Source: Candidatus Nitrotoga sp. LAW (lineage in GTDB: Bacteria; Pseudomonadota; Gammaproteobacteria; Burkholderiales; Gallionellaceae). From it: a stretch of 64,000 bases of DNA. Below are positions 39,743-49,934 of this stretch, piece by piece. Made by a program: the position numbers and the translations under genes. The stretch spans positions 59,223 to 123,222 of the forward strand of contig QFXI01000017.1 of assembly GCA_003402315.1 (NCBI GenBank), read 5' to 3'. Positions within the stretch are counted from its first letter, which is position 1. Every line of letters begins with the position of its first letter. The notes below the pieces were generated by a model that saw only the letters and a list, made by a program, of their open reading frames with translations, had not been told where the DNA came from and ran no database searches.

Positions 39743-40621
39743 TTATACCTTCGCGGCGGCAGCAACTTCGGCAGCATAATCCACTACTGCTTTTTCTATA
39801 CCCTCACCCACCACAAACATCTGGAACGCATTGACTTTCAAACCATGGGTAGACAATAATTTTTCTACCAAGATATCGGTATCCTTTACAAAAGGCTGAC
39901 CCAACAGAGTAACTTCGGCCAAGTATTTGGCAATACGTCCGTCCACCATTTTTTCAACAATGTTAGCTGGCTTTCCGCTTTCCGCAGCTTGTGCGGTGTA
40001 TACCTTACGTTCAGTATCAAGCAATTCCTGGGGTACTTGCTCTTTAGAAACACAAATCGGCTTGCTCGCAGCGATATGCATCGCTAAATCTTTACCCAAT
40101 GCATCGTCACCACCGCTAATGTCTAAAAGCACACCGATTTTACTGCCGTGCAAATAAGCCACCACCTTGCCCGTTGTGCTATAACGCACAAAACGACGCA
40201 CACTGACATTTTCACCTAACTTCATGATTAATGCCTTACGCGCATCTTCTACACTATCACCACCCGCCAATACAACTGAAGATAGAGCCTCAGCATCACT
40301 TGGATTATTTTGTGCAATGGCTTGCGCTAAATTGCTTGCGAATGCCATGAAATTATCATTCTTTGCCATAAAATCAGTTTCGCAGTTTACTTCCACTAGC
40401 GCGCCAACTTTACCATCGGTACTGATAAAAGCACTCACCAAACCCTCAGCCGCTACGCGCGAAGCCGCTTTACTAGCCTTGACACCACTCTTAATGCGCA
40501 GCAGCTCTTCAGCAGCTTTGAAGTCGCCATCAGTTTCAACTAGCGCCTTTTTGCAATCCATCATGCCGAGACCAGTTGCCTCACGCAGATCCTTTACCAT
40601 TCCTGCGGTAATTTCCGCCAT
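39743..40621 (-). CDS. tsf: Elongation factor Ts
   Basis: A 292-residue nucleotide exchange factor for EF-Tu. The start [20 protein letters not shown] and [10 protein letters not shown] are diagnostic, as is [12 protein letters not shown]. The ATG at 40621 has GAAGGAGTG upstream; a 21-codon in-frame extension crosses the terminator hairpin and is rejected. It lies downstream of rpsB with the attenuator at 40649-40674 between. Confidence 0.97.
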   Translation of the reverse strand: MAEITAGMVKDLREATGLGMMDCKKALVETDGDFKAAEELLRIKSGVKASKAASRVAAEGLVSAFISTDGKVGALVEVNCETDFMAKNDNFMAFASNLAQAIAQNNPSDAEALSSVVLAGGDSVEDARKALIMKLGENVSVRRFVRYSTTGKVVAYLHGSKIGVLLDISGGDDALGKDLAMHIAASKPICVSKEQVPQELLDTERKVYTAQAAESGKPANIVEKMVDGRIAKYLAEVTLLGQPFVKDTDILVEKLLSTHGLKVNAFQMFVVGEGIEKAVVDYAAEVAAAAKV

Positions 40622-40648
40622 TTCCCACTCCTTCAAAATGCATAACCT

Positions 40649-40674
40649 AAAAAAAAGGGGCTCTCGCCCCTTTT
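40649..40674 (-). terminator. Attenuator-like terminator between rpsB and tsf
   Basis: A perfect 9-bp stem AAAAGGGGC / GCCCCTTTT with TCTC loop. Read on the minus strand it is followed by eight T. It lies between rpsB and tsf, so part of transcription probably stops here and lowers tsf relative to rpsB. Confidence 0.85.
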
Positions 40675-40692
40675 GACCAATCAAAAAATTGC

Positions 40693-41418
40693 TTACGCCG
40701 CTTGTTCTTCAACTTGCGCCACAATTTCGTTAAGCGCCTCTTCGCGCCCCTCTAATACTGCATCAGCCATCCCGCGCGCATATAGGCGTATCGCCTGACT
40801 GGAATCGTCGTTACCCGGGATGACATAATCCACACCTAGTGGGGTATGGTTGGTATCTACCACACCAATCACCGGGATACTCAATTTCTGAGCTTCCACG
40901 ATAGCACCCTTTTGATAACCAACATCAATCACAAAAATCGCGGTAGGCAAGCTCTGCATATTCTTAATGCCGCCAAGGCTGCGATCGAGCTTTTCTAGCT
41001 CGCGTTGCATCATCAAACCTTCTTTTTTAGAAATTTTTTCCATAGCTACACTATCCAACATCAAAGCTTCCAGCTCATGTAGACGCTTAACGGATTGCTG
41101 TACTGTCTTGAAATTAGTGAGCATACCGCCCAGCCAGCGATAATCAACAAAAGGGCTACCGCAACGAAGAGCCTCTTCTTTAATAATTTCACGCGCTTGG
41201 CGCTTAGTTGCAACAAACAATATCGTGCCTTTATTAGCAGCAGTCTTGCGCACAAATTTCAACGCGTCGTTATACATAACAACGGTTTTTTCTAGATTGA
41301 TAATATGAATTTTGTTGCGATGACCAAAAATAAACGGAGCCATCTTTGGATTCCAATAACGAGTTTGATGCCCAAAATGGACGCCCGCTTCCAGCATTTG
41401 ACGCATAATTACAGCCAT
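40693..41418 (-). CDS. rpsB: Small ribosomal subunit protein uS2
   Basis: A 241-residue ribosomal protein. It begins [20 protein letters not shown] and has [20 protein letters not shown] and [18 protein letters not shown]. It heads the rpsB-tsf-pyrH-frr cluster, with a strong promoter about 120 bases upstream. Confidence 0.98.
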   Translation of the reverse strand: MAVIMRQMLEAGVHFGHQTRYWNPKMAPFIFGHRNKIHIINLEKTVVMYNDALKFVRKTAANKGTILFVATKRQAREIIKEEALRCGSPFVDYRWLGGMLTNFKTVQQSVKRLHELEALMLDSVAMEKISKKEGLMMQRELEKLDRSLGGIKNMQSLPTAIFVIDVGYQKGAIVEAQKLSIPVIGVVDTNHTPLGVDYVIPGNDDSSQAIRLYARGMADAVLEGREEALNEIVAQVEEQAA

Positions 41419-41537
41419 AATTACTCCATGTGTTAAGGGTTAAAGTCTTCCACCCGTCAGATCGACCCTTGCAGGCACCCCAACATGAACGAGTGTGCGA
41501 ATTTCCTGCTACTTAAAAATGAATATGCAGGACACGC

Positions 41538-41566
41538 ATTGTAACCTAAGTGCCCAATCAACTCAA
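41538..41566 (-). promoter_or_regulatory. Sigma-70 promoter of rpsB
   Basis: On the minus strand TTGAGT and TACAAT are separated by 17 bases. The predicted start is near 41531, giving a leader of about 110 bases, long enough for the S2-binding autoregulation known for rpsB leaders in other proteobacteria; that binding is inference. Confidence 0.75.
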
Positions 41567-41580
41567 ACTACGCGGTGTTG

Positions 41581-42150
41581 GTACTAAATAGAAAGCACGC
41601 TACTTTTGGAAGCATTTCTCCAAGCCATTGTCGCCGTACCAAGGTTCCTGCGTAATCTTGCGCAACACCTTAAACCGTAGCCATTGAGTACCTCATACTT
41701 TTTGAGCCGGTTCAGTTTCATTTTTAATCGCCCGATCTCAAAAATTATAGAATCGCTCAATACTGGCAGACCAACCGACAAATTCGAACCGTGCTTGGCA
41801 TTCAAACAGGTTGGATACCCAAACTTGCAACTCCTTTTCACACATACGATCTGTATTGAATACACCCCAAACTCCTGGCCACAACATTCACCGTTTTAAC
41901 GCCACGGATCATTTCAAATACGACCTTGACCTTAAAATCCGCCTCTAAAAACTCTTACGCTTCAGCTCTCTCATACGCTCCCCTCAATTACAACAATTTA
42001 CCACCTAGATTTATTATCTTGACTGAGGGTGTCACTTTACATAGACTGCGGCGTCTTTGCTTTGACAACCTTGCTGCTATACAGCTAAAGTTGCCTATGC
42101 TTACTATTAAAAATATTTTTTATGCTTACAATTATCAAACGGGAAAAATT
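41581..42150. other. Gene-free region with degenerate coding traces
   Basis: No intact gene is supported. On the minus strand, around 41590-41870, one frame reads GVFNTDRMCEKELQVWVSNL, then FECQARFEFVGWSASIERFY, a stop, DRAIKNETEPAQKV, a stop, and WLRFKVLRKITQEPWYGDNG. It reads like a decayed protein with at least two stops; I do not recognise the family. On the plus strand, codons ahead of 42151 are open but do not look like part of the DsrC-like protein. Confidence 0.4.
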
Positions 42151-42504
42151 ATGCTCGCCACCGATGTTAATAAAAAAACTTATGAAACCGACAAAGAAGG
42201 TTATCTCGTCAATTTTGACGACTGGAACATAGACATCGCGAAACTCATTGCACAAACCGAGGAATTGGAAATGACCGATCATCACTGGGAGATTATCAAT
42301 TTTTTGCGCGCGTACTACAAACAACATCAAAGCACCCCAAATATTCGTGAAATAACCCAAGCCGTCAGCGAGGAATTAGGGGACGAAAAAGGCAAAAGTC
42401 CATACCTGTACGATCTGTTCCCTTCAGGACCTGCGGAACAAGGATGTAAGATCGCAGGATTGCCCAAGCTTTTTGTAGATCCTAATGCACACACCGTTAT
42501 TTAA
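42151..42504 (+). CDS. DsrC/TusE-like sulfur-carrier family protein with altered tail
   Basis: A 117-residue protein with the family start VNKKTYETDKEGYLVNFDDW, and the helical core with HHWEIINFLRAYY, IREITQAV, SPYLYDLFPSGPAEQGCKIA and GLPK. DsrC uses two C-terminal Cys, eleven residues apart; TusE keeps only the last. Here the first Cys (GCKIAGLPK) is present but the position eleven later is Asp and the tail (LFVDPNAHTVI) has no Cys. The start at 42151 has GGGA upstream and matches normal family length; an open run upstream is ignored. Normal persulfide relay seems unlikely. Confidence 0.85.
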   Translation: MLATDVNKKTYETDKEGYLVNFDDWNIDIAKLIAQTEELEMTDHHWEIINFLRAYYKQHQSTPNIREITQAVSEELGDEKGKSPYLYDLFPSGPAEQGCKIAGLPKLFVDPNAHTVI

Positions 42505-42632
42505 GACTAAGTATCTTCAATTTACCTATTCTTAAGAGTTTTATATAGTAGGCGCTTCTAAAAAATACTGGCGGATTATTAAGAAGCAAGCACAGCAATT
42601 AATGTTTAGTCACAGCTTTAGCGAGTTCCATA

Positions 42633-42727
42633 TTATAGAGCCGGCCATCGAATAGATTGATTAGAACATCCGGATTTCGACCTTCACGGGTATAACGAAT
42701 CGTACTATTTAATGGCCGACTCTATAA
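42633..42727. mobile_element. 95-bp MITE-like element with inverted ends
   Basis: The ends TTATAGAGCCGGCCATCGAATAG and the reverse complement of the other end agree at 20 of 23 positions. The whole could fold as one hairpin. It has no coding capacity. A miniature transposable element is the simplest reading; no clear target duplication was seen. Confidence 0.6.
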
Positions 42728-42757
42728 GCAGGGGTTCGTTGTAATCGCTACGGATGA

Positions 42758-43069
42758 TCAAAATCCGAGCGATTTTCTTAGACGTTTGTTTAAATTCCAA
42801 GCAATTTCATCCAACTGTTCTTGCGTGTAAATTGACAGGTCTACCCCTTTGGGCAAATACTGGCGCAGAAGTCCGTTCGTACTTTCGTTCAAACCGCGTT
42901 GCCACGAGTTGTGCAAGTCGCAGAAGTAAACCACCATCCCAGTTCGTTCGGTCAGTTACATGTGTTTACTCATCCCGCATCCCTAATCGTAGGTAAAGGT
43001 CTTGCGTAGCTCTGGCGGAATTGTATTGAGCGCTTTATTGAAATAGTCTAAGGCCGATTGCGCCGTACC
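42758..43069 (-). mobile_element. IS30-family transposase C-terminal relic
   Basis: The minus strand reads ALDYFNKALNTIPPELRKTF, TYD, a stop, then LTERTGMVVYFCDLHNSWQR, GLNESTNGLLRQYLPKG, DLSIYTQEQLDEIAWNLNKR and RKSLGF. These are the IS30 DDE-domain landmarks. Two in-frame stops and loss of the N-terminal half make it inactive. Confidence 0.85.
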
Positions 43070-43180
43070 AATTGAAATGGAATCCTTTCAGACGGGAAAA
43101 CTCTGGGTTAAAATTGTCAGAAAAAGAGTTTTTCTACAGCGCCAACGATCGCAGGCGATATTGGAGAACAACATACATCC

Positions 43181-43819
43181 TTATGTACGTGCATTTATTG
43201 CAATCTGTTTAGCACATGCCAAGTCATCTAACGTATTAATATTAGTAAATGCAATTGCATCATCTAATACTGCTTCGCTCAAACGTAATGTTTCTAACCA
43301 ACTATTTACTTTACGCCCACCTAAATTTAGATAAGCATCAAGTTTAGGCAGTACGTTCTTATGATAAAGAGCGATAGTAGGCTGCCGCTTCCCAGCAACG
43401 ACTGCTACTGAGGCCTCCACAGTAGTTATCGTACTAACTGCTTTATATAAATGGGCAATCAAATCGTCTGGTAGAAATGGGGTGTCACAAGGAACACTCG
43501 CAACCCAATCATGACGTGCAAGTCGTAGAGCGGACTGTAATCCGGCAAGTGGCCCTATCCAATTCGGGGTTTGGTCGGCAATGATAGGGTAACCAAAGCA
43601 CAGATAATCATCATGCAAACCATTCGCATTAATTAAAATCTCTTCACTTTGGCGGCTGACCGAATCTAATACCCAGTCAATTAACGCTCGTCCATGCAAG
43701 GATTGCAAACCCTTTGCGCCACCAATACGAGTACCCAACCCCCCTGCCAGAATTACAGTAGTTATTGCAGGCCGCACCGGTTCGAAAAAGCCATCAAATT
43801 CAACTCGAGTAACTCTCAT
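43181..43819 (-). CDS. mobA: Molybdenum cofactor guanylyltransferase
   Basis: A 212-residue enzyme that adds GMP to molybdopterin to make the bis-MGD cofactor. The N-terminal motif VILAGGLGTRIGGAKGLQ is the GTP site, and WVASVPCDTPFLPDDL holds the metal-binding Asp. No other molybdenum gene is in the window. It lies between two IS relics but is intact. Confidence 0.92.
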   Translation of the reverse strand: MRVTRVEFDGFFEPVRPAITTVILAGGLGTRIGGAKGLQSLHGRALIDWVLDSVSRQSEEILINANGLHDDYLCFGYPIIADQTPNWIGPLAGLQSALRLARHDWVASVPCDTPFLPDDLIAHLYKAVSTITTVEASVAVVAGKRQPTIALYHKNVLPKLDAYLNLGGRKVNSWLETLRLSEAVLDDAIAFTNINTLDDLACAKQIAINART

Positions 43820-43824
43820 AATAT

Positions 43825-44022
43825 CCCGATTGGCTTGGGTTGAAACCCACGCCTCCTTGTGTCAGATGCGCTTTCATCATCGCCCCATTATGCTCTGCCA
43901 ACTCCAGGCTCACCTTCAAGGTCATCATATTCAGCTTTTCCATAGGGCTTCACGCCCGCTTGCTTCCATTCCAGAAACCGAGCATGAACGGTACTGGGGC
44001 TACCAAAACGGCTTGGCAGGTA
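43825..44022 (-). mobile_element. IS5-family transposase relic
   Basis: The minus strand reads LPSRFGSPSTVHARFLEWKQ, AGV, then AEYDDLEG and, after a frameshift, NGAMMKAHLTQGGVGFNPSQ. This matches the N-terminal insertion-domain part of IS5-type transposases. Only about 65 codons survive. Confidence 0.7.
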
Positions 44023-44173
44023 ATTTCCCACTGACAATAAATTTTCCAACTATCAATATATCCGCATAATTAATGAGGCCACTGCAGTTCAGTTCGAATT
44101 AAATTTTGAAAACAATCATCTGTCCACCGAGAAGCAAGGCTGAAGATCCTGAAAATAGTTTTGGAGTTACACT

Positions 44174-44905
44174 TTAATTCACATTGCATGATTTAATATA
44201 CTCTTGAGTCTCGGCCGTAGTCGTTTCTTCAGCAAGTAACCCATATTTATTTTTAATCGTGATATCTGCACCATGTTTAATTAAAGCTTTTGCTGTCTCT
44301 AAATTATTAGCGCAATGTAGCGCAGTATTTCCTTTCTTATACATCCCTCCTCTCGACAATGTACCTCCCCGTGCCAGTTGAATATTAGGGTCGGCACCAG
44401 CAACCAATAAACGTTGTGCAACTTTCGGATGATTAACCCACAAATGTAAAGGGGTAAAACTATCTTTATCTTTTAAATTGAAATTAGCACCGCAATCAAT
44501 TAAAAAAATGGCAATATTGGGATCATCAACCTCAAATAATGGAGTACGATTATTGTTATCCATAATATTAAGGTCAGCTCCACTATCGATTAGCAACTTG
44601 GCTGCGTCTATGCTGGCAACATAATGCAAGGGTGTTTTACCTAGAAAATCACGGATATTTAAATCTGCCCCTTGTTTAATAGCACACTCCATTCCTTCTA
44701 AATTATTGTCCCATGTCGCTACCATTAGAGCATCATTATCTTTCGCCGCTAAAAGCGCGTTATTATCCTCAGCACGAACAATATTAGCTGCTTTCTTTGC
44801 AGCAATTGCACCTGCATCTTCTTCTAATAAAAACGCTTTAGCTTTTCCAAAGAGAGGATTATTTTCATCTGCTAATTTTTGTACTACTTTCGGCAATATC
44901 GCCAT
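44174..44905 (-). CDS. Ankyrin-repeat protein
   Basis: A 243-residue protein with about five ankyrin repeats between residues 55 and 230; repeat cores include GKTPLHYVASIDAAKLLIDS, NRTPLFEV, FTPLHLWVNHPKVAQRLL and NTALHCANNLETAKALIKHG. No signal peptide or membrane segment is seen. AGGAGG lies 7 bases before the ATG. A protein-binding role is likely; the partner is unknown. It is alone between IS relics and rluC. Confidence 0.88.
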   Translation of the reverse strand: MAILPKVVQKLADENNPLFGKAKAFLLEEDAGAIAAKKAANIVRAEDNNALLAAKDNDALMVATWDNNLEGMECAIKQGADLNIRDFLGKTPLHYVASIDAAKLLIDSGADLNIMDNNNRTPLFEVDDPNIAIFLIDCGANFNLKDKDSFTPLHLWVNHPKVAQRLLVAGADPNIQLARGGTLSRGGMYKKGNTALHCANNLETAKALIKHGADITIKNKYGLLAEETTTAETQEYIKSCNVN

Positions 44906-45500
44906 GAAAAAACCTCCTGATGAATATTGTTAACTAACAAAGACAATCACCCGGTGAACAGCTTACTTTGCATAATTTAATCCACATTGCCCACTAGAGC
45001 AGCGCACCATTAAAAAATAAGGAAAATTTCTAATCGATACCATTAGAAATTCCATTGATTTTATTGGATTCTGCTCCCAATGGACAATCTGGGTTTAATG
45101 CACATTCGTTAGTATTCTTACAAGCATCAGAAAAGTATTATCTATTATAAATTCTTTAACCATATGCTCTGCACCAGAGGTAATTTGTCATTATCTACCT
45201 CCCAATTTTTAAAGTAAATATCCGCAATGGCCATCTCCAGGCGCATAGTAAATCTCTTTATGTGATTCCACAATTACACAAAGGGAATCTCGATAACCCA
45301 CTTTTCATGAAGCCATTTAGTAAAATTCTTTCGTCTAAATTCGAATCCTACCCCATACCACAGAATGCCAATCAAATGGGCTTAAGAATAACCATCTGCG
45401 GCAGTTCAATTGCTCGCAAACCGATAACGTAGAAATCCCATTCCCAAGACCTTTATGTAAAATACGCCACTTTAAAAAAGTTAAAATTACAATCAATAAA
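44906..45500. other. Gene-free stretch upstream of the ankyrin gene
   Basis: About 595 AT-rich bases with no supported gene, RNA or repeat. A minus-strand trace (CKNTNECALNPDCPLGAESN near 45060-45130) has a Cys pattern but is closed by stops on both sides. Confidence 0.4.
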
Positions 45501-46442
45501 TTACAAACATCTCCCATTCAACTTATCCATAAACTCTTGCAATTCTTTTGGTAATGGTGCGCTTAACCGTATAACATCAGCCGTCAACGGATGGGCGAAG
45601 GTAATACTGTACGCATGCAAAAACATGCGCCTTAAGCGCTGTTTTATCAACTCCTTGTTTCGTGCAAAATCGCCATACTTATCATCGCCCGCGATGGGAA
45701 AACCCATATGAGAAAGATGCACACGAATTTGGTGGGTGCGTCCAGTTTTAAGCTGAGCTTCAAGCAAACTGAATTCAGGCCAATTTTTTTGCAGGGTAAA
45801 GATAGTGTGTGAAGCTTGCCCATCTTCGCGCACCATTACGCGCTTTTCACCATTTTGAACGTTAAATTTGTGTAATGGTAATTTAACGTGCTGTTTAACA
45901 TTCTGCCACTTGCCTAATACTAAGCATAGGTACCGCTTGTCGTTTTTTCCATCACGCATCTGCTCGTGCAGGTTAATCAAAGCAGAGCGCTTCTTCGCCA
46001 GTAGCAGTACACCCGAAGTTTCACGATCCAGGCGATGAACCAGTTCCAGAAACTTGGCTTGCGGACGGGCACTACGCAATTGCTCAATAATACCGAAACT
46101 AACTCCACTTCCGCCATGTACCGCTACTCCAGATGGCTTGTCGATCACCAACAACGCATCGTCTTCATACAAAATAGGAAATTCAAGCGCTGGAATATAG
46201 TCACGATTTTGCGCTTCAGCTACCCGCACTGGCGGAATACGCACATGATCGCCCAGTTGCAAACGATAAGTTTGATCCACGCGTTTCGTATTCACGCGCA
46301 CTTCACCGCTACGCAGAATACGATAAATATGACTCTTGGGAACCCCCTTAAGATATTTACATAGAAAATTATCAATGCGCTGATCGCAGCTACCCTCGTC
46401 AATCTTGATCCAGGTTACAGATTCTTTGCGTAAATTATTCAT
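45501..46442 (-). CDS. rluC: 23S rRNA pseudouridine synthase of the RluC type
   Basis: A 313-residue enzyme forming pseudouridines in 23S rRNA. An S4 RNA-binding domain (KGVPKSHIYRILRSGEVRVN) precedes the catalytic domain with the Asp in HRLDRETSGVLLLAK. RTHQIRVHLSHMGFPIAGD is the C-terminal signature. The ATG at 46442 is chosen; an upstream 40-codon extension has no family similarity. It is divergent from rne, an order conserved in many proteobacteria. Confidence 0.95.
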   Translation of the reverse strand: MNNLRKESVTWIKIDEGSCDQRIDNFLCKYLKGVPKSHIYRILRSGEVRVNTKRVDQTYRLQLGDHVRIPPVRVAEAQNRDYIPALEFPILYEDDALLVIDKPSGVAVHGGSGVSFGIIEQLRSARPQAKFLELVHRLDRETSGVLLLAKKRSALINLHEQMRDGKNDKRYLCLVLGKWQNVKQHVKLPLHKFNVQNGEKRVMVREDGQASHTIFTLQKNWPEFSLLEAQLKTGRTHQIRVHLSHMGFPIAGDDKYGDFARNKELIKQRLRRMFLHAYSITFAHPLTADVIRLSAPLPKELQEFMDKLNGRCL

Positions 46443-46812
46443 TATGCTTATACTTCCCGATAACGCGTATTGGCTAACGGAAAACGGGATGCGAATTCCC
46501 CGTGAGTGTGGAGCAGGCAACAATGCCGCCGCCCCGTCCCAACGCAATCCGGTTAATGTCACTCACCGGAAGAAGCAGTGATAGTAATTGATTTGCGCGC
46601 TCAAAGCACCTGTAGATTTTTTTCGTGTCGCCCCTATAACAAAATTGGCGGCACCTGTTAAGTATTAACAAGCTAATAACGAGAACAATATTTTGAACAA
46701 CCGTCAGCATCGCTACATCAGCATTGTTTGCACGGCTCTTATTCGCTTTCTCGCGCGCGGTTAACCGTGTGTAGACTTGTTCTGCCCGTGTTAGAGCGCG
46801 GGAGAAAATATA
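46443..46812. other. rne-rluC divergent intergenic region
   Basis: 370 bases without a gene. It should hold the rne promoter and a leader through which RNase E controls its own mRNA in other proteobacteria. A GGGAGA ribosome-binding site precedes rne. I could not place the promoter with confidence. Confidence 0.5.
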
Positions 46813-49248
46813 ATGAAACGCATGTTATTCAATGCGACACAAGCGGAAGAACTCCGTGTCGCCATTGTCGATGGTCAAAAATTGATCGACCTCGACATTG
46901 AATCCGCTGGCAAAGAACAACGCAAAAGTAATATATACAAGGCCATAATTACCCGTATCGAACCTAGCCTGGAAGCAGCTTTCGTCGAATATGGCGGCAA
47001 CCGCCACGGTTTCCTGCCATTCAAAGAAGTTTCCCCCATTAATTATCTGAATCAAGAAGGTAGCGGCCGCCCCAGCATCAAAGAAGCATTACGCGAAGGC
47101 CAAGAACTGCTCATCCAGGTAGAGAAAGACGAACGCGGCAATAAAGGAGCCGCACTAACTACTTATATTAGTCTAGCTGGCCGCTACATTGTGCTGATGC
47201 CCAATAATCCCAGCGGTGGCGGCGTATCTCGCCGTGTCGAAGGTGAAGAGCGCAATGAACTGCGCGACATCCTGTCACAATTGGAAGTGCCGCAAGGTGC
47301 AAGTATCATTGCGCGCACCGCCGGAATTGGCCGCAATTTGGAAGAGCTGCAATGGGATCTTAACTACCTCAAACAATTATGGGATGCCATCGAAAGCGCG
47401 GCAAAAACCGAAAAGGCACCATCGCTGATCTACCTCGAGAGTAGCCTGGTGGTGCGCGCCATACGCGACTATTTCCACCCTGAAATCGGTGAAATTCTAG
47501 TCGACACAAACGATATCTATCAGCAAGCACGGGCTTTTATGAGCACGGTCATGCCAAACAATGTCCATGTAATCAAACGATACCAGGATGACGTACCGTT
47601 GTTCTCGCGCTTCCAGGTTGAACACCAGATTGAATCGGCACATGCACGCCAAGTAAATCTCCCCTCCGGAGGTGCCATTGTAATTGACCATACCGAGGCA
47701 CTCACCGCAATCGATATTAACTCAGCACGCGCCACGCGCGGCGCGGATATAGAGTCGACCGCGCTCAATACCAATCTGGAAGCTGCTGAAGAAATTGCAC
47801 GACAGATGCGCCTGCGTGATTTAGGTGGTCTGATCGTGATTGATTTTATCGACATGGAAAACACCCGCAACCAGCGGGAAGTAGAAAATCGCCTACGCGA
47901 TGCCTTGCATTATGACCGTGCACGTGTGCAGACTGGGAAAATATCGCGCTTCGGTCTGCTGGAGCTTTCACGCCAGCGCCTGCAACCCAGCCTGGAAGAA
48001 ACCAGTCACACACCTTGCCCTAGATGTAACGGCATTGGCCATATCCGAGGCATTGAATCTTCCGCCTTGCACATCCTGCGTATCATTCGGGAAGAAGCGA
48101 TGAAAGAACACAGTGCTGCCATCCATGTGCAAGTGCCATTAGATGTCGCCACCTTCCTGCTTAATGAGAAGCGTACTGAAATCCACCAAATCGAATCGCG
48201 GCTAAAAGTTGTTATTACATTGATTCCAAATGCAAATATGGAAACTCCGCACTATACCGTGACCCGTTTGCGCCAAGACGATATGACCGTCGAAAATCTA
48301 CAGGCCAGCTACAAATTGGTGGCGGCACCAGAAGCAAGCCATGTTATTGCCAAAGCCGCGCAAGCGACTAAACCGCAACGCCCCCAAGCCGTAGTTCAAG
48401 GTGTCACGCCACCGCAGCCAGCACCCATGCGGGCAGTCCGGGGGGCGACGCAACCTTCTATTTTCACCAAGCTGATAGGCTGGTTTAAATCACTAGGTAC
48501 AGAAGAAGCCCCCGAAAAGCTGATCACAAAACCATACGTCAATAACTCACCTCGACGTGATCGAGAAAACCGTAACTCAAATGGTAACCGCCCGGATAGT
48601 AATCGACCCGAAGGCAACCGTCAGCGCAATAACCAACGTCGTGACCGTGAAGAAACTCATCCACGCATAGATAAATCTATGCAATCGGTATCCAAAACAC
48701 AGGAACCGCGCACTGCACGCACGCCTCGGCCACCACGCGTACCGGCTGAAGCAGCGGTATTGGAAAGCATAGCAAAAGTTGTACCTGTAGCGACTGAACC
48801 GGCAGAAGAACATAGTCAAAGTACGGGACGTAAGCGTGGTCGGCGCGGTGGCCAACGCGAACGCGAACGGCGTGATCAGCAGGCAGCTGGGCAACTACCC
48901 AGTGAGCAGCCTATTCTGACCGAAATTACACCTATTGCTGTAACGAATGCCGTTGAAACCACACGCCACAGCGAATCTACTGAGCCACAAAATATTCAAA
49001 ATATAGAACCGCGCCAACTTCCTGTTGAGCAGGTAATTACATCAATTCAGGCTAACCCTGCATCCAATGGCAACGGGTTAATACAGATCGAAACCGACGC
49101 AGCCAAACGTTCTTCAGCGGCGGCCGCTGTCCAGATTGAAAATGCGCCGCCAACGTCACGTCGCCGCTCGCGTCCACGTGAAATTTACAGTACGGAAAAC
49201 AACGAGCCGCTGGTGCAAATCGAGACTCAACAAACTTCGAATTTATAG
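46813..49248 (+). CDS. rne: Ribonuclease E
   Basis: An 811-residue endoribonuclease. The N-terminal catalytic half has an S1 domain (about residues 38-120), DNase I-like region with catalytic Asp near 303 ([15 protein letters not shown]) and near 345 ([10 protein letters not shown]), and the zinc-link [12 protein letters not shown] near residues 400-412. From about 500 on the sequence is disordered and Arg/Asn/Pro-rich, the scaffold for the degradosome; it is shorter than in E. coli. Short segments such as [17 protein letters not shown] suggest RNA-binding arginine patches. Confidence 0.97.
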   Translation: MKRMLFNATQAEELRVAIVDGQKLIDLDIESAGKEQRKSNIYKAIITRIEPSLEAAFVEYGGNRHGFLPFKEVSPINYLNQEGSGRPSIKEALREGQELLIQVEKDERGNKGAALTTYISLAGRYIVLMPNNPSGGGVSRRVEGEERNELRDILSQLEVPQGASIIARTAGIGRNLEELQWDLNYLKQLWDAIESAAKTEKAPSLIYLESSLVVRAIRDYFHPEIGEILVDTNDIYQQARAFMSTVMPNNVHVIKRYQDDVPLFSRFQVEHQIESAHARQVNLPSGGAIVIDHTEALTAIDINSARATRGADIESTALNTNLEAAEEIARQMRLRDLGGLIVIDFIDMENTRNQREVENRLRDALHYDRARVQTGKISRFGLLELSRQRLQPSLEETSHTPCPRCNGIGHIRGIESSALHILRIIREEAMKEHSAAIHVQVPLDVATFLLNEKRTEIHQIESRLKVVITLIPNANMETPHYTVTRLRQDDMTVENLQASYKLVAAPEASHVIAKAAQATKPQRPQAVVQGVTPPQPAPMRAVRGATQPSIFTKLIGWFKSLGTEEAPEKLITKPYVNNSPRRDRENRNSNGNRPDSNRPEGNRQRNNQRRDREETHPRIDKSMQSVSKTQEPRTARTPRPPRVPAEAAVLESIAKVVPVATEPAEEHSQSTGRKRGRRGGQRERERRDQQAAGQLPSEQPILTEITPIAVTNAVETTRHSESTEPQNIQNIEPRQLPVEQVITSIQANPASNGNGLIQIETDAAKRSSAAAAVQIENAPPTSRRRSRPREIYSTENNEPLVQIETQQTSNL

Positions 49249-49290
49249 TTACACCAGTAACATTGCACCGATCGTGCAAAATAAAAAATA

Positions 49291-49333
49291 ATAAAGCCGC
49301 GCGATACAATAGCTGCGCGGCTTTATTATTTCC
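49291..49333. terminator. Bidirectional terminator between rne and the phosphatase gene
   Basis: A 12-bp stem ATAAAGCCGCGC / GCGCGGCTTTAT with a 12-base loop, 42 bases after the rne stop. The convergent phosphatase gene ends at 49382, so it can serve both sides. Confidence 0.85.
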
Positions 49334-49381
49334 CTACATTATTTAACATCAAAAACATACGCAACAACACAACCCACCACT

Positions 49382-49861
49382 TTACATTAGGGTCTTCTGA
49401 ATATGCCGTAACAAACCGTCTGACGCGTCCTCCACCATATCAAGTACACGCTCGAAACCATCTGCTTCACCATAATATGGATCGGGAACTTCACGCTCAT
49501 TATGTCGGCTCGCATATTCCAAAAATAATCCCAAACGCCCTCGCTCCCTCACCGGGCATAAACGTTGCAGAATGCCAAGATTGGCACCGTCCATCGCCAG
49601 CACATAATCAAAACGAGTAAAATCAGCAATCTCAACCTGTCGTCCACGCAACATACTCATATTATATCCGCGCTGCAATGCAGCACGCTGCGTTCGCGGA
49701 TCCGGAGGATTACCAATATGATAATCATGCGTACCTACCGAATCAATCAGGATATGCTGTGCCAACCCCGCTTCCTCAACACGTGCGCGGAACACCGCTT
49801 CAGCGGTGGGTGATCGACAGATATTTCCCATGCAGCAAAATAAAACGCTAACTTTTTTCAA
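49382..49861 (-). CDS. Low-molecular-weight protein tyrosine phosphatase
   Basis: A 159-residue phosphatase. The P-loop CCMGNICRSPTAE is at residues 9-21 with the catalytic Cys and Arg, and the general acid Asp is in VPDPYYGEADGFE. Members act on tyrosine kinases of exopolysaccharide systems or on other phosphoproteins; no such kinase is nearby. It lies 73 bases downstream of uvrB on the same strand. Confidence 0.94.
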   Translation of the reverse strand: MKKVSVLFCCMGNICRSPTAEAVFRARVEEAGLAQHILIDSVGTHDYHIGNPPDPRTQRAALQRGYNMSMLRGRQVEIADFTRFDYVLAMDGANLGILQRLCPVRERGRLGLFLEYASRHNEREVPDPYYGEADGFERVLDMVEDASDGLLRHIQKTLM

Positions 49862-49934
49862 TTATTCTACTCATTACAATAAAAAACGTATTGTAATGCA
49901 TCAGTAATTCAAATTCTCTAACTCAAAGTGGGGC

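Noticed and set aside
41926..42150. N-terminal extension of the DsrC-like protein
   Set aside because: The 75 extra codons show no similarity, are open by chance, and family members start at the position equal to 42151.
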